64,000 nt of DNA, taken from contig JAIBAP010000019.1 in assembly GCA_019695115.1 (NCBI GenBank), forward strand, positions 18,008 through 82,007, written 5' to 3'. Shown in pieces: positions 9,050 through 20,826 of the stretch. A model generated the notes under the pieces. That model searched no databases and was not told where the DNA came from. It saw only the letters and a list, made by a program, of their open reading frames with translations. The stretch is from Caldilineales bacterium (lineage in GTDB: Bacteria > Chloroflexota > Anaerolineae > J102). Every line of letters starts with the position of its first letter. Position 1 is the first letter of the stretch. A program made the position numbers and the translations under genes.

Positions 9050-9206
9050 AACGGTCAAGATGGCCCAACCATCGTTTTGCAGGCGCCCCCCAACTTGCCA
9101 ACCAGCACTTTCGCACGGATAATATAGTCAGCTTATAATAAACTGCTTATATGACTCGCAGCGAGTGTACTCATGTCCAAATTCGTTGGACGCCAGCAGG
9201 ACATCG

Positions 9207-9321
9207 ACGCCGGATCCAGAGGGCGTCGCCGGGGAGGTGCGAGCGCCAAACCTGGGCGGCGTTGTCCCACACGCGGGCGGCGTCGTAGCTGCCGGCGATG
9301 GCGGCCAGAGTGACTTCCACG
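9207..9321 (-). pseudogene. Fragment of the 3' end of the giant surface protein gene, with a 36-bp deletion
   Basis: The minus-strand reading ([20 protein letters not shown], then [16 protein letters not shown]) matches the C-terminus of the 1750-residue protein encoded at 10607-15859. The fragment lacks 12 codons (the parent reads [21 protein letters not shown] in two parts); the loss lies exactly between two copies of GTCGCCGGGG, pointing to slippage or recombination. The rest of 9050-9350 holds no recognisable gene, only an AT-rich patch around 9120-9150. Confidence 0.8.
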
Positions 9322-9349
9322 CACGCGAAGCCAGTACCTGGTAGAAAAG

Positions 9350-10498
9350 TCAAACCAGGCTGTTTCTCAGGCTGCTCAGCGCCTTAAGCGGCAACATCGT
9401 AATCCGAGGATGGACGGGATAAGTCTGCTGGCCGGGATAAACCACCCAGAGGTGGTCGAGCTTCAGATCACTTATCGATGTGTGCATCGATTGGGTGAGG
9501 CTCGGCGCTTCGTTGAACTTGATCTCGATCCCAAAGCGCCCTCCGGCGTGTAGGAAAAAGAGGTCTACTTCCGCTCCGGTGTGCGTGCTCCAGAAATAAG
9601 CCTGCGAAGGCTTTACGATTCGCAGAACTTGCTCGATCACGAAGCCTTCCCACGAGGCGCCAAGACGAGGATGCGCCAACAGGCTGTGGAAATCGGCTAT
9701 GCTCAGCAGGCTGTGGAGTAGGCCTGCGTCGCGCAGGTAGACCTTGGGCGCTTTGACTTGCCGTTTGCCGATATTTTCATACCAGGGCTGTAGCTGCCGC
9801 ACCATATAGGCCCCGGTCAGGATGTCCAGATAAGAGCGCACGGTTTTGTCTGATAAGCTCATGGCCCGCCCCAACTCCGAGGCGTTCCAAGTCTGGCCAT
9901 GATAGTGCGCCAACATCGTCCAGAAACGCCGCATAGCGGCCGCTGGGATGGTGATGCCCAATTGGGGAAGGTCGCGTTCAAGAAAGGTGCGGATGAAGCC
10001 TTCACGCCAGGCCAGGCTGTCTTCGTCGCTGGCTGTCAGAAAGGCGCGCGGGAATCCACCCCGCACCCAAAGTGATTGCCAGTTTTCGTCTCCAACCTCG
10101 GCGAGATCGAAGCCAGAAAGCTCGATGAACTCTACCCGGCCTGCCAGCGTTTCCGACACCCCTTTGACGATGGCAGGTGACGCGCTCCCCAGGATGAGGA
10201 AGTGGGCCTGGTTGTCCGGGCGATCTACCAGGACCCTCAAAACGCTGAATAGCTCAGGCATGGCCTGAATCTCGTCCAGCACTACTAACCCTTGTAATGA
10301 GCCGAGGACAAGCTCTGGGTTTTGGAGTCGGCGTGAATCGGGTTGAGACTCAAGATCGAAAATAGTTACCGGCTTGTCGCGGGCAAACAGCCGGGCCAGG
10401 GTCGTCTTGCCACTTTGTCGCGGCCCCAAAAGCGCAGTCACGGGCGAGCGGCGGGTAGCGGCGAGAAGCTGGTGGAGGTAAAGAGGTCGGTCGAGCAC
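9350..10498 (-). CDS. ATP-binding protein, AAA_14/DUF4143 family
   Basis: A 382-residue protein with a P-loop domain (Walker A GPRQSGKTT near residues 25-33, Walker B LVVLDEIQ near 72-79) followed by a winged-helix region and the C-terminal DUF4143 domain, which has a PD-(D/E)xK nuclease-like fold in known structures (here TGAEVDLFFL then FGIEIKF). Such stand-alone ATPases are common, often horizontally spread, and of unknown function. Start is GTG at 10498 with no clear Shine-Dalgarno. It looks less GC-rich than its neighbours and is wedged between the surface-protein gene and a decayed copy of that gene's 3' end, suggesting insertion with local duplication. Confidence 0.85.
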   Translation of the reverse strand: MLDRPLYLHQLLAATRRSPVTALLGPRQSGKTTLARLFARDKPVTIFDLESQPDSRRLQNPELVLGSLQGLVVLDEIQAMPELFSVLRVLVDRPDNQAHFLILGSASPAIVKGVSETLAGRVEFIELSGFDLAEVGDENWQSLWVRGGFPRAFLTASDEDSLAWREGFIRTFLERDLPQLGITIPAAAMRRFWTMLAHYHGQTWNASELGRAMSLSDKTVRSYLDILTGAYMVRQLQPWYENIGKRQVKAPKVYLRDAGLLHSLLSIADFHSLLAHPRLGASWEGFVIEQVLRIVKPSQAYFWSTHTGAEVDLFFLHAGGRFGIEIKFNEAPSLTQSMHTSISDLKLDHLWVVYPGQQTYPVHPRITMLPLKALSSLRNSLV

Positions 10499-10567
10499 AG
10501 GAACATTCTAGCATGTTATTTCGGAGTGTCAATCCGAGATTTCATGCCCAAACCAACCACATCGGCG

Positions 10568-10600
10568 AGAGTTGGCAACTGTTGCACAGTTGCCAACTCT
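10568..10600. terminator. Hairpin after the giant surface protein gene
   Basis: Perfect 14-bp stem (AGAGTTGGCAACTG) with a 5-nt loop, 6 bp downstream of the stop codon of the minus-strand gene ending at 10607. Confidence 0.7.
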
Positions 10601-10606
10601 GATCCC

Positions 10607-13600
10607 TCAATTCACAATCGTCACATCCACCGCCTTCGTCGCCCGGATCCAGAGGGCGTCGCCGGGGTTGAAGGCGGAAAGATCGTTGCCGGGGTCGCCG
10701 GGGAGGTAGGAGCGCCAGACCTGGGCGGCGTTGTCCCACACGCGGGCGGCGTCATAGCTGCCAGCGATGGCGGCCAGCGTCGCTTCCACCCGCTGCGGGG
10801 CCAGGGCCGGGTAGCCGATCTGATTCCAGCCCGGTTCCAGGTGGATGACCGTGCGGTTCGGGCGCAGCCCGGTCAGGTTCAGCGTCCCCGGCTGCGTCAT
10901 CTGCACCCAAACGCCGATCAGCTCCGGCACGGCGGGCAGGTCATTGGCCCCGCCGCCGGGCGTGTAGGTGCGCCAGCGAGCCGGTTTGACGCTGTTATCC
11001 CACCAGCGCACCAGGCTGTACTTGCCATCGATGCTGCCAAAGACCTCGGGTAGCGCCGGGTTCTGCGGCACCAGGGGGATGGAGAACGCCTGCCAGCCGC
11101 CGCCCAGGTTGAGGCTGAAGGTCGTGACGCCGCCCTGCCCGCTGGGGGTGGGGGTGGCGATGGGGGTGGGGGTGGGCGTGGGGGTGGCCAGCGTGGCGCC
11201 CGTGGGCAAAGAGATGGTGAGGAGGGGACGCAGGCCGGGCTGTTCGTGGTCGCTGCTGGCCAGATTCAGCCCCAGCAGCCCGCCCTCACCCAGCCGCAGC
11301 AGCCAGCCGTGGTTCGGCTCACCGTTCAGCCAGGCCTGGACATCGGCGGTCACATCCATCACCAACTCGTCGCCGCCATCCAAAGGCGAGGCGGCGCTGG
11401 GGATGGCGCGATAGTCGCTGCCGGCGCTCCCCGCGCCCGGCTGCGCCCAGGCTGTGGTCTCGGTGGCCAGCAGCCAGTTGGCCGCCGGCGGGAACCAGCT
11501 ATGCAGCAGCCGGTGAACCAGCAGCGAGCGTCCCACGGCCGAATTGCTGCGATAGGTGATGAAGAGGTGCAATTCGGCGCTGCGGATCTGCGTCCCCATC
11601 GGGATCGGTCGCAGATCGAAGCCGAGGAGGGCGCGGCTTTGCAGGCCGGCCGCCTCTTGCAGGGCCAGCAACGGCGCCGCGACGTAGTTGACCTGGGGAT
11701 CGAGGGCCGAGAGGTGGGTGTCGATGGCGCCGGCATAGCCATCGACGCCGTTACGCAGGCTGGCGCTGAAACGGTCGGGCGTGGCCGTGGGGGTGCGGGT
11801 GGGGGTGGGAGTCGGCGTCTCCGAGGCGGTGGGGGTGATGGTGGGGGTGCCGGTCTCGGTCGGCGTCAGAGTCGTGGTTGGGGTTTCGGTCGGCGTCGGG
11901 GTCTCCGAGGCGGTGGGGGTGATGGTGGGGGTGGGCGTCTCGGTCGGCGTCGGCGTGATCGTCGGGGTTTCGGTCGGCGTCGGCGTCTCGGTGGCGGTGG
12001 GGGTGATGGTGGGGGTAGGGGTGATCGTCGGCGTCGGCGTCTTGGTGGGGGTGACGGTGGGCGTGGGGGTGGGGAACGAGCCGGAGGGGGCGAGGACGTA
12101 GCGGATCTCCAGCTTGGGACGCTGCGTCAGGTCGGTGGTGTATTCGGCCGCCGCCACCAGGAAGCGGGCGTTCGAGTCGCTCATCTCCACCAACCAGCCG
12201 TGGTTCGGCGTCCCCGCTAGAAAGGCGTTGACATCGGCCAGGACGTTGAACGTGACCCAGCCCAGCCCGGTCATGACTTTGAAATCGGTGGCGGTGGCGG
12301 CGCGGTCGTTGGCGCCCCGCGCACCCGCTGTCTGCCAGGGTGTGCCGGCGGCGGCCTGTTGCCAGGTGGCGGCGTTCACATCCCAGGCCCGCCCCATGCG
12401 GTAGATGCGGGCGGTCAGGTCCTGGCCGCCGTCGAGGGTGGCGTAGTAGGAGAGGGAGGCGCTGCTGACGACGCTGTTGGCCGGCAAGGGGCTAAGGTCG
12501 AATTTGAACAGCCCGCTCTTGGCCGGGTTGGCGCCCTCGGCGCGCCATTCCAGCGTCTGGCTGGCGGCGTAGTTGGCTGTGGGCAGCCAGGCATCGAGGA
12601 AGGTGTCGGTGACGCCGTTGTAGCCGTTGCTACCGGGCTGCAATACCAGGCTGTAGGCTTGCAGACGCATCTGGCCCAGGTCGGCATAGACGCCGCCGGG
12701 GCTGGCGCCCTCCCATACCAGCCAGCTTTCGGCGCCGGCGTCGCCGGCGTCGTCATCCTCCAGGCCGATATTGAAACCCAGGGCGCGGTCGTGGGCCAGG
12801 GCGCCCCCGATCATGCTTTGGGGTACGGCGACCTCGACCGTGTAGCCATCGGCGGCGCTGGCGACATAGGCCAGGGCCTGGAAGCCGTTGCTCACGCTGC
12901 CATCAGCACCTATGCGGATGTTCCAATCGGTGGGGCCGCCCTGCTCGCCGTCGTCGTTGCCGTCGAAGGCCAGATGGACGGCGTCGCCAGGGCGGAGGGT
13001 GGCGTCGTGGACATGGATGCCGACGAAGACGTAGTTCGGCCACCAGCGAGCGCGTACATCGGCGCTGAGGTCGGCAGGGGTGATGCCCGCTCCTTGCTGC
13101 GTGTCGGCGGTGGCGGCGGTGAGGCTGAGCGTTTGATCGTTGTTCCACTCGGCCAGGCTGCCATCCATGGTCATCGCCCCGGCCGGGACGGCGATGAGGG
13201 TGGCGGAGCCGCCGCCGAAAGGCTGGAAGGCGACGGTGGCAAAGGTGGCGGCGTTGGCGTTCAGGCTGGCATCGGTCCAGACCAGGGCGCTCTGCTGGCC
13301 CCCGCCTTCGTGGTCGCTCAGGCCCAGGTTGAGGCCGACCGTCCGGCCAGACTCGAAGCCCCCACCCAACGCCCCAGCCGGGATCTGGACCTCCACCCGG
13401 TAGCCGCCGGATCGAGGCTGCACCCCAACCGTGGGGCTGAACCCGGAGGCAGTGACGCGACCATCGGCATAGATGCTGAGCGTGCGGTCATCGCCGCCGC
13501 CGCCCACATTGTCGTCGAGGCCATCGAGGGCGATGTCGATGCGGTCATCGGGCTGCACAGAATCATCGGTCACATCCAGGGCCAGGAAGAGGCGGGCCTC

Positions 13601-15859
13601 CCACCAGCGGGCGCGCAGGGCCAGGCTCAAGTCCGAGGGGCTGGGTGTGGCGCCGGTGATCGAGGCGGCGTTGCTGGCGTCGATGCTCACGGCCCCAGAC
13701 GAGGTCCAGTCATCCAGGTTGCCATCGGCAACGGTGTTCTGCTGCGGCGGCGCGGCCACGGTTTGTGAGGCATTGGCGGCGTAGCGGAAGACGACGCCTT
13801 CTTCGCCGGCGGCAAAGGCCAGGTTTTCGTCATGGGCGTCGACGGCGTTGAGCCAACCCGACATAGGCACGACCTGCCGCGTCCAATTCTGGCCGCCATT
13901 GGTGGTGAAGATGATCCAACCCTGGTCGCCCACGGCCCAGCCGGTGTTGAGATCGACCATAACCACGCGCTCCAGGATGGGCGAGGCGGCGTCCAGGACG
14001 GTGCTCTGCCAGGCGGCGGGGTCGATGACATTGGCGCTGCGCAGGATGGCGGCGCCTTCGCAGGGCTTTTCGTCGATGGGGCCAGAGGTCTTTTTGCAGC
14101 CCACCAGCCAGCCGTAGTCCAGATCGCCGTCGCCGTTGGCGTCGAAAGCGTCGAAACCGTCCGTCTGCCAGAAGGCAAATTGCGTGGGCATGATGTAGCT
14201 GCGCCAGGCCTGGCCGCCGTTGGTAGTGTAGGCAAAGAAGTCGGTGCGTTTGCTGGAACGGCCACCCTCGTAAGGCGAGACCATGTCCAGGTCCAGCCCG
14301 GTGGCCCCGCCTGTGCCCTGCGCCCACGTGCTGTTGGTGGCATAGAAATGCGCCCCGCGGCCAACGGCAACCGACTGGGTGGCCGAGGTCACGTTCAGAT
14401 CGTAGAGACTCTGGCTGTAGTTGGGCGGATATTCGCGCGTCCAACTCTCGCCGCCGTTGGTGGTGTGGGCGATCATGCCGCGGCGCCCGGCCACCCGGCA
14501 ATCGATAACGCTGCCAGGGACGCAGGAGACGCCATGAAGGATGGTGGCGCGCTGGTTGGCCACAGGGTCGGCCAGACCGGCGCCGGTGCGCAATTCGTTG
14601 GCCAGCTCGCGCCACGTCTCGCCGCCATCGGTGGTTTTCAGCACGGTCATGTCCTGGCCAGAGATGTAGGCGATCTGGTCGGAGACAACATCGATTTGGT
14701 AGTACCAGGGATAGAAGCCGCCGATCAGGTGCTCCCAGGCCGTGCCGTTGAAGGTGCCCCACACAAACCAGGCATCGCGGGTGATTTTGTCGGCGGGTGC
14801 ATCGAAGTAGTTGCCCTCGTTCATCACGGCCATGTCGCCGCCTACCCAGGCGTGCGTGCCGTCGCCCACCCCCAGGGCGCTGACGGCGATGCCGGCGACG
14901 CCGGTGGAGGCGCTGGCGGTGTGGCGGTCGCGCTGTAGATCGATGTCGCTGCCGGTCACAGATGTCACCGCCGTCCAATTGTCGCCGCCGTTGGTGGTGC
15001 GATAGAGGCGCTCCTCGGTGATGTTGCCGCTGACGACGGCCACACCTGCCGCCCAACCGATCTGCGTTTGACCGGGGGCGAATTCGATCTCGTAGATATT
15101 GAAGGAGGGGATGGATTTGGGCGACCAGCTGGCGCCCTGGTCGCTGCTGGCGCGCAGGACGCCGCCATCGCCCACCAGCCAGGCCGAGTTGCCTTCGACA
15201 TGGATATCGCGCAAGACCGCCCCGGCCGGGACGACGCCCGACCGCACGGTCCAGTTCGTCCCGCCGTTGGTGGTGGTGAGCAAAGTCCCGGCGTCGCCCG
15301 CGGCCACGCCGTGCTGACCATCGGCGAACATGCGCACGGCCCGCAAATGGGCGGCCACGCCGCTGGTCTGCGGCGTCCAACTGGCTCCGCCGTTGCTGCT
15401 GTGGGCGATGAGGCCGCCATCACCGACGACCCAGCCGTTGGCGCCATCGAGGAAGTGGACGCCGTTGAGGTTGGCAGCCAGGCCGCTGGGAAGTTGTTTC
15501 CAGTTGTTGCCGCCATCGCCCGAAAACACCACCGTCCCGCTCTGCCCCACGGCCCAGGCGTTGGCGCCGACGGCGCTCAGGTCGTAGAGATCCTTGTCGG
15601 TCACGGGTGACTGATAGCGCCAGGTCTCGCCACCGTTGGTGCTCTTCAGCAACATGCCCTGCGAGCCGGCCCCCAGCACGGTTTGGGCGTCGCGCCCGGC
15701 CAGGGCAAAGAGCGCGCCCTCGCCCCGCCAGGCGCGCTGCCAGGTGGAGGTTGCGGCTGGGGCAGCGGGCGCCGCCATTCGGGGCTGGGCCACGACGACG
15801 GCGCTGATGGGAAGGAGGACGAACAAGAGGAGGAGCAGGAGGGGTTTGAGCGGGCGCAT
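10607..15859 (-). CDS. Giant secreted protein: Ycf48-like propeller, CBM9-like and DNRLRE domains
   Basis: A 1750-residue export protein. Residues 1-24 are a signal peptide ([20 protein letters not shown]). Residues about 35-700 are a Ycf48/BNR-type beta propeller with repeated TTNGGxxW and xxVGxxGxI units. Two related carbohydrate-binding CBM9/DOMON-like domains follow (about 706-880 and 886-1070), then a DNRLRE (CBM96-like) domain (about 1080-1250), a Thr-Pro linker (about 1262-1356), a second DNRLRE-like domain (about 1370-1550), a short linker, and a C-terminal module with GWNQIGYP. The layout suggests a surface adhesin or polysaccharide-binding scaffold. Ycf48 itself is a photosystem II assembly factor, but the propeller here is only the fold. 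A shorter paralogue lies at 16703. Confidence 0.85.
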   Translation of the reverse strand: MRPLKPLLLLLLFVLLPISAVVVAQPRMAAPAAPAATSTWQRAWRGEGALFALAGRDAQTVLGAGSQGMLLKSTNGGETWRYQSPVTDKDLYDLSAVGANAWAVGQSGTVVFSGDGGNNWKQLPSGLAANLNGVHFLDGANGWVVGDGGLIAHSSNGGASWTPQTSGVAAHLRAVRMFADGQHGVAAGDAGTLLTTTNGGTNWTVRSGVVPAGAVLRDIHVEGNSAWLVGDGGVLRASSDQGASWSPKSIPSFNIYEIEFAPGQTQIGWAAGVAVVSGNITEERLYRTTNGGDNWTAVTSVTGSDIDLQRDRHTASASTGVAGIAVSALGVGDGTHAWVGGDMAVMNEGNYFDAPADKITRDAWFVWGTFNGTAWEHLIGGFYPWYYQIDVVSDQIAYISGQDMTVLKTTDGGETWRELANELRTGAGLADPVANQRATILHGVSCVPGSVIDCRVAGRRGMIAHTTNGGESWTREYPPNYSQSLYDLNVTSATQSVAVGRGAHFYATNSTWAQGTGGATGLDLDMVSPYEGGRSSKRTDFFAYTTNGGQAWRSYIMPTQFAFWQTDGFDAFDANGDGDLDYGWLVGCKKTSGPIDEKPCEGAAILRSANVIDPAAWQSTVLDAASPILERVVMVDLNTGWAVGDQGWIIFTTNGGQNWTRQVVPMSGWLNAVDAHDENLAFAAGEEGVVFRYAANASQTVAAPPQQNTVADGNLDDWTSSGAVSIDASNAASITGATPSPSDLSLALRARWWEARLFLALDVTDDSVQPDDRIDIALDGLDDNVGGGGDDRTLSIYADGRVTASGFSPTVGVQPRSGGYRVEVQIPAGALGGGFESGRTVGLNLGLSDHEGGGQQSALVWTDASLNANAATFATVAFQPFGGGSATLIAVPAGAMTMDGSLAEWNNDQTLSLTAATADTQQGAGITPADLSADVRARWWPNYVFVGIHVHDATLRPGDAVHLAFDGNDDGEQGGPTDWNIRIGADGSVSNGFQALAYVASAADGYTVEVAVPQSMIGGALAHDRALGFNIGLEDDDAGDAGAESWLVWEGASPGGVYADLGQMRLQAYSLVLQPGSNGYNGVTDTFLDAWLPTANYAASQTLEWRAEGANPAKSGLFKFDLSPLPANSVVSSASLSYYATLDGGQDLTARIYRMGRAWDVNAATWQQAAAGTPWQTAGARGANDRAATATDFKVMTGLGWVTFNVLADVNAFLAGTPNHGWLVEMSDSNARFLVAAAEYTTDLTQRPKLEIRYVLAPSGSFPTPTPTVTPTKTPTPTITPTPTITPTATETPTPTETPTITPTPTETPTPTITPTASETPTPTETPTTTLTPTETGTPTITPTASETPTPTPTRTPTATPDRFSASLRNGVDGYAGAIDTHLSALDPQVNYVAAPLLALQEAAGLQSRALLGFDLRPIPMGTQIRSAELHLFITYRSNSAVGRSLLVHRLLHSWFPPAANWLLATETTAWAQPGAGSAGSDYRAIPSAASPLDGGDELVMDVTADVQAWLNGEPNHGWLLRLGEGGLLGLNLASSDHEQPGLRPLLTISLPTGATLATPTPTPTPIATPTPSGQGGVTTFSLNLGGGWQAFSIPLVPQNPALPEVFGSIDGKYSLVRWWDNSVKPARWRTYTPGGGANDLPAVPELIGVWVQMTQPGTLNLTGLRPNRTVIHLEPGWNQIGYPALAPQRVEATLAAIAGSYDAARVWDNAAQVWRSYLPGDPGNDLSAFNPGDALWIRATKAVDVTIVN

Positions 15860-16217
15860 GATGATGGTGCCGACGGGGAGATGAGCGCAGGGTGTCGAGA
15901 GGAACGGTCTCGGAGTGCCACGGTTGCGGGCAGGGTGAGACGGGCAGTTTCTGCCTGTTGGCCTACGTTAGCACCCGGTAGAGATGGCGTCAAGGGGGTG
16001 GAGGGTTGGATGAAAAGACTGTCATGGGCGGTTTGAGCGCGAAAGGGGGAAGTTGACGGAATTTTCATGTTGGGGGAATCGATGCCAGCCCCATCGCAAC
16101 CGCTTCATCATGCCGAGTAACGTCGCGAGGAACGAAGCGACGCTCGTTTGCACTTTGTCCCAAGGTTGGTTACAGTAGTAACTGCTTCGACGCCTTACCC
16201 CAGGAGCAGACAGCCCT
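15860..16217. other. 358-bp gap with no gene recognised
   Basis: Divergent spacer between the giant surface gene (minus) and a small plus-strand gene. No coding frame with homology was recognised, and no convincing -35/-10 pair. A short palindrome GTTACAGTAGTAAC lies at 16169-16182, upstream of the plus-strand gene. Confidence 0.4.
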
Positions 16218-16553
16218 ATGATGACAATCGCGATCAGAGAACAATATGTTGAGGTGTTATCCGCTTTCGGCGATATGCAGAGCGCGGTCGATCTGGCCTT
16301 ACAGCGCTTTACAATCGAACAGATCACGGCCAGGAGTGCCGACCTGCGTCGCCGCGATGCTGAATATCGCCTGAGGTACGGCTTGGACTACCTGGCTTTT
16401 GCACGGCGCATGGCCGAGGATGAGGGATTTGTCGAGAAGATCGAACGCCAGGTATCCAAAACATGGGAGATCGATCTGGCGGACTGGGAGTATTGCCACG
16501 AGGGTGTAAAGGATTGGACGCGACGGTTGCAGAGTATCTTGCTGTCATCGTGA
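16218..16553 (+). CDS. Small conserved-looking protein, possibly antitoxin-like
   Basis: A 111-residue helical, charged protein (MMTIAIREQYVEVLSAFGDM at the start, TWEIDLADWEYCHEGVKDW near the end). No named domain was recognised. Short acidic/helical proteins of this kind often form the first gene of type II toxin-antitoxin pairs. Its stop overlaps a GTG (GTGA) that opens a reading frame of only about 14 credible codons before a strong palindrome, so if a partner existed it is now truncated. Function is a guess. Confidence 0.55.
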   Translation: MMTIAIREQYVEVLSAFGDMQSAVDLALQRFTIEQITARSADLRRRDAEYRLRYGLDYLAFARRMAEDEGFVEKIERQVSKTWEIDLADWEYCHEGVKDWTRRLQSILLSS

Positions 16554-16588
16554 GCCAGGCCAGGCTCGTGGCAGAGGCGACGAGTACT

Positions 16589-16639
16589 GATCCAAAACAA
16601 GACGCCGCCTGCGTACGCAGGCGGCGTCTTGTTTGGATC
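16589..16639. terminator. Near-perfect 51-bp palindrome between convergent genes
   Basis: Arms of about 25 bp (core CAAGACGCCGCCTGCG) mirror each other with a single-base indel (AAAA versus AAA) near the ends and almost no loop. It sits 3' of both the 16218 gene and the minus-strand surface gene, so it can terminate both. Confidence 0.75.
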
Positions 16640-16668
16640 GAGTGTATGCGCAGCACCGAAGGCGTGTT

Positions 16669-16710
16669 CACGCCTCACGCCTCACTCATCACTCCTCACT
16701 CCTCACCTCC
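16669..16710. repeat. Heptamer array (CTCACGC/CTCACTC type)
   Basis: Seven-base units CACGCCT and CTCACTC run up to and across the stop codon of the minus-strand surface gene; the TGA at 16703-16705 is part of the array. The same vocabulary recurs near 22575, 29535 and 46206. Confidence 0.7.
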
Positions 16711-19700
16711 GAATCAACGGCATCCAGATCGGGACCGAGACCGGGGTGGCCGTGGGCGTGGCCGTCGGGGTCGAGGTCGGCGTCTCGGTGGGGGTCTCGG
16801 TCGGCGTCGGGGTGGCCGTGGGGGTTTCCGTCGGGGTGGCCGTGGGGGTGGCGGTCTCGGTGGGAGTGACGGTCGGGGTCGGCGTCTTGGTCGGGGTCGG
16901 CGTGGTCGTCGGTGTGGGGGTGCGGGTGGGGGTGGCGGTGGCGATGGGGGTGGGGGTGGGCAGGGTTCCGCCGGGCAGGATGTACTCGATGCTCAGCTCC
17001 GGCAGCGGGTTGGCCTGGTTCCAGTTGCTGCTTGCCAGTTTGTAGAGCGAGGTCGTGGCGCCTGTGCCATTCAACAGCCAGCCATAGTTGGGCGCCTGGC
17101 CCTGCGCGAAGGCCTGCACATCCTGGGTCACGTCCCAAATGGTCTGCACGCCGGCCCGGCTGAGTGTGGCCTGGGCGCTAGGGACGGCCAGCCGGTCAGC
17201 GGAACCGCTGGCGCCGGGCGTCTGCCAGGGAGCGCCGGCCGCGGCCTGGTTCCAGGAGGCCTGGTATTCTTCCCAGGGCCGCAGCAGCCGATAGAGACGC
17301 GTCTCCAGCGGCGTCACCTCGCGCTCGATCACATACAGCCAGAGCTGCGACTTGATGATCTGGGCGTTGGCGGGCAGGCTGGAAAGGTCGAAGCGGATCA
17401 GGCTTTGTTGGGCGCCGTTGGGCCGAATGAGGATGTAGCCGTAGTTGCCGTAGTTGTTGTTGACGTTCCACTGGTCGATGACAGTGTCGCTCACGGGGCC
17501 GCCGCCGGGCGCGGCATCGATCTCCAGATAGAGCGGCTTGAAGACGAGCGACCCGAAGTCGGTCTGAATCCCGGCCACCGACGCACCCTGCCAGTTAAGG
17601 CGGCGGTCGATGACGCCGTCGTTGTCGATGTCATCGAGCAGCCCGTAATTAAAGCGCAGCGACTGATTGCCCTGGAAGTTCCCGCCCAGCACGGCCGCCG
17701 GGAGGGCGATCTCTAGCTGATAGCCGCCGGCTGTGCTCTGCCCGGCCGCCAGTACCTGGGCCGAGGGCGCGCCATCCTGCCACACGCGGCCATCGGGCCA
17801 GATCACGAACTCGTGGTCGCCGGCCCCGGCCAAACCATCGCCAGCCGGGTCGAAGGCCAGGTGCACGGCGTCGGCGGTCGAGGGGCTGGCGTCGGACACC
17901 TGTAGCCCGAAGAAGAGCGTATCGGCCCACCAGCGCAGGCGGAGGCCGGCCGAGAGTTGGGCATCGCCGGCCAGAGGCGGCCCTTGCAGGCTATCGGCCG
18001 AGGCCGCAGTCAGCGGATAGGTCGCTTCGGCGCTCCACTCGGCCAGGCTGCCATCCACGGTCAGGCTGCCGGTCGAGCGGGCTTCGAGCTGGGGCTGCTG
18101 GCGGTCGAACTGGAACAGGGTCAGTTCGCCGAAGCCGGCCGGGTTCTGATCCAGGCTGTCGCCGGCCCAGATGAGGGTGGTAGTCGGGTCGGCCTGGGCC
18201 GCGACCCCGCTGGCGAAGTCGTAGAGGGCGATGTTGACGCCCATCTTGCGCAGGTGGGTGAAGCCGCCGCCCAGGGCAGCGGCGGGAAGGGCGGCCTCGA
18301 TCTCGTAGCCGCCGGCAACCTGGCGCACGGCAAACTCCCAGCCCGCGGGCGGAGCGCCGCCATCCACCGTCAGGCTGCCATCGGCCCCGAACAGCAGGGT
18401 GTGATCCTCGGCGCCGGGCTGACCGTCTTGCAGGCCATCCAGGGCGAGGCCGAAGCGGTCGGAACCGGCGGGGGTGGCGTCGGTCACATGGATGCCCAGG
18501 TAGAAGCGGTGGTCATCCCAGCGCGTGCGGACGTCGGCTGCGAGCTGGCCGGGTGCAGGCTCCTGGCCGAGGAGGGTATCGACATCGGCGGCGTCGATGG
18601 TGCGCAGATAGGCGTCGCTCCAGTCGCCCAGGTCGCCATCGATGGCGACGACGCCCTGCGCGCCGGCCGTCAGGCGGCGGTCGGGCTGGGCAAAGCGGAG
18701 GACGACGCCGTCTTCGCCGGCGACATAGACGCGGTTGCGGTTGACTACATCCAGGGCGTTGAGCATGGCGTCGGCGGGGACGGGCTGCTGCGTCCAGGTC
18801 TCGCCGCTATCCTCGGTGAACAGGATCCAACCCTCGTCGCCCACGGCCCAACCGGTGGTGGTGTCCACCATTTCGATGCGCTGGAGGATGGGCGAGCCAG
18901 GGCCAAAGGTCGTTGCCTGCCAGCCGTTGGCGTCGAAGATGGTGGGGTTGTGGAGGATGGCGCCACCCACGCAGGGCTTATCGTCGATAGGACCAGAGGT
19001 TTTGACGCAGCCGACCAGCCAGCCGTTATCCATGTCGCCGTCGCCGTTGGCGTCGAAGGCATCGAAGCCGTCGGTCTCCCAATAGGCGAACTGAACGGGC
19101 ATGATGTAGCTGCGCCAACCCTGGCCGCCGTTGAGCGTGTAGGCCCAAAAATCGGTGCGTTTGCTGGCCCGGCCGCCTTGCGTGGGCGTGGTCATGTCGA
19201 GATCGAGGCCGGTGGCGCCGCCCAGACCTTGCGTCCAGTTGAGGCGATTGGTGGAATAGAAATGGGCGCCGCGCCCCACCGCCGTGGCCGTGGCCGCGCC
19301 GGTGACATTGAGGTCATAGATACTGGCGGTATAGCCGGAAGCATATTGCCGTTTCCAGGTCTCGCCGCCATCGGTGGTGCGGGCGATCAGCCCCCCACGG
19401 CCGCCGATATGGCAGTCGTTGGGGTTGCCCGGAGCGCAGGAGAGGCCGTGGATATGGGTGTTGCGGTTGTTGTCGCCGGGATCGGCAAAGTCCGGGTTCT
19501 CGCGCATCTCGTTGGCGATCTCGCGCCAACTCACGCCACCGTCAGTGGTCTTCAACAGCGTCATGTCGTGACCGCCGATATAGGCGGTCTGCTCATCTGG
19601 CGCGGCCAGGCTGTAGTACCAGGGATAGAAGCCGCCGATCATGTGCCACCACTTGACGCCGTTGCTCGTATGCCAAACAAACCACGACTCGCGGGCGATC

Positions 19701-20764
19701 AGGTCCTCGGGCGCGTCGTAGTAGTTGCCATAGTTGCGGTTGGTGGCCCCACCCCCCACCCAGGCGTGGGTCGTATCGCTGACGCCCAAGGCCGTCACCT
19801 CGATCGCGGTCTGGATACCGCTGGCGCGGGCCAGATCGACATCGCTGCCCTCGACAGAAGTAACCGGCGCCCAGCTGCTGCCGCCATTGGTGGTGCGGTA
19901 GATGCGTTCTTCTTCGATGGCGCCGCTGACGGCGATGCCTGCCGCCCAACCGATCTGGTCCTGTCCTGGTGCGAATTCGATCTCGTGAATGTGGAAATAG
20001 GGGATATTCCTGGTCGCCCAGGTGGCGCCCTGGTCGCTGGAGTAGCGCAGGATGCCGCCGTCGCCCACCAGCCAGGCCTGGCTGCCTTCGACATGGATAT
20101 CGCGCAGGGCCAGAGCCGGGTTGCCGACGCCGGGCTTGGGCGTCCAGGTTCCGCCGCCATCGGTCGTGGCGAGCAGCACGCCGTTATCGCCGGCGGCCAG
20201 GCCGTGCTGGCCATCGCTGAAGATTCGCACGGCATTCAAGGCCGTGCTCACGCCGCTGGTTTGCAGCGTCCAATTGGCTCCACCATCGGTAGTATGTTGG
20301 ATGGCGCCGCCCGCTCCCACCGCCCAGCCGTTGGCCCCATCGAGAAAGTGGACGCCGTTCAGCGCCGGCGCCAGGCCGGTGGCCAGTTGGCGCCAGTTGA
20401 CGCCGCTATCGGTCGAGCCGAGCACAAGGCCATCCAGCCCCACGGCCCAAGCCCGGTTGCCAACCAGGACCAGGTCGTTGAGGTCGGTATCGGGGGTGGG
20501 CGATTGGTACCGCCAGCTGACGCCGGCATCGGTGCTGAGCAGGATCATGCCATCGCTGCCGGCGCCGAGAACAGTTTGGGCGTCGATGCCGACAAAGGCA
20601 TTGACCACGCCTTCGCCTTTCCACACCCGCTGCCACGAGCCGGTTGCCTGCGGGGTGGCCGGAGACTGGGGGGCGAGCGCTGGCCGGGCGATGGCCGCCG
20701 CGGGCAGGCTGACGGCGATGGCGAGAACGAACAACAGGAACAGAAACGGGTTGCGCGATTTCAA
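16703..20764 (-). CDS. Large secreted Ycf48-like propeller protein with PLIRR C-terminus
   Basis: About 1353 residues and clearly paralogous to the 10607 gene. TTG at 20764 is preferred because GGAGG lies 5 nt upstream and the product then opens with a standard signal peptide ([20 protein letters not shown]); the longer frame to 20863 would run through a terminator hairpin. Domains: propeller (to about 695), two CBM9-like domains (about 698-891 and 895-1078), DNRLRE (about 1081-1258), then a pure Thr-Pro linker and the terminal IWMPLIRR. It lacks the second DNRLRE and GWNQIGYP modules of its paralogue. The PLIRR-type ending is common on Chloroflexota surface proteins and may be a sorting tail (inference). 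Confidence 0.85.
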   Translation of the reverse strand: MKSRNPFLFLLFVLAIAVSLPAAAIARPALAPQSPATPQATGSWQRVWKGEGVVNAFVGIDAQTVLGAGSDGMILLSTDAGVSWRYQSPTPDTDLNDLVLVGNRAWAVGLDGLVLGSTDSGVNWRQLATGLAPALNGVHFLDGANGWAVGAGGAIQHTTDGGANWTLQTSGVSTALNAVRIFSDGQHGLAAGDNGVLLATTDGGGTWTPKPGVGNPALALRDIHVEGSQAWLVGDGGILRYSSDQGATWATRNIPYFHIHEIEFAPGQDQIGWAAGIAVSGAIEEERIYRTTNGGSSWAPVTSVEGSDVDLARASGIQTAIEVTALGVSDTTHAWVGGGATNRNYGNYYDAPEDLIARESWFVWHTSNGVKWWHMIGGFYPWYYSLAAPDEQTAYIGGHDMTLLKTTDGGVSWREIANEMRENPDFADPGDNNRNTHIHGLSCAPGNPNDCHIGGRGGLIARTTDGGETWKRQYASGYTASIYDLNVTGAATATAVGRGAHFYSTNRLNWTQGLGGATGLDLDMTTPTQGGRASKRTDFWAYTLNGGQGWRSYIMPVQFAYWETDGFDAFDANGDGDMDNGWLVGCVKTSGPIDDKPCVGGAILHNPTIFDANGWQATTFGPGSPILQRIEMVDTTTGWAVGDEGWILFTEDSGETWTQQPVPADAMLNALDVVNRNRVYVAGEDGVVLRFAQPDRRLTAGAQGVVAIDGDLGDWSDAYLRTIDAADVDTLLGQEPAPGQLAADVRTRWDDHRFYLGIHVTDATPAGSDRFGLALDGLQDGQPGAEDHTLLFGADGSLTVDGGAPPAGWEFAVRQVAGGYEIEAALPAAALGGGFTHLRKMGVNIALYDFASGVAAQADPTTTLIWAGDSLDQNPAGFGELTLFQFDRQQPQLEARSTGSLTVDGSLAEWSAEATYPLTAASADSLQGPPLAGDAQLSAGLRLRWWADTLFFGLQVSDASPSTADAVHLAFDPAGDGLAGAGDHEFVIWPDGRVWQDGAPSAQVLAAGQSTAGGYQLEIALPAAVLGGNFQGNQSLRFNYGLLDDIDNDGVIDRRLNWQGASVAGIQTDFGSLVFKPLYLEIDAAPGGGPVSDTVIDQWNVNNNYGNYGYILIRPNGAQQSLIRFDLSSLPANAQIIKSQLWLYVIEREVTPLETRLYRLLRPWEEYQASWNQAAAGAPWQTPGASGSADRLAVPSAQATLSRAGVQTIWDVTQDVQAFAQGQAPNYGWLLNGTGATTSLYKLASSNWNQANPLPELSIEYILPGGTLPTPTPIATATPTRTPTPTTTPTPTKTPTPTVTPTETATPTATPTETPTATPTPTETPTETPTSTPTATPTATPVSVPIWMPLIRR

Positions 20765-20826
20765 AAGGGCCTCCGTGGGGGAAATCGAGATGGGGCCGCG
20801 CCTGAGCGCCGGCCAGGTGGAAATCA

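Noticed and set aside
11781..12101. Val-Gly repeat protein on the plus strand
   Set aside because: It is the antisense reading of the Thr-Pro linker codons.
12359..13768. A 469-codon plus-strand open frame
   Set aside because: Antisense shadow of the giant propeller gene with no recognisable domain.
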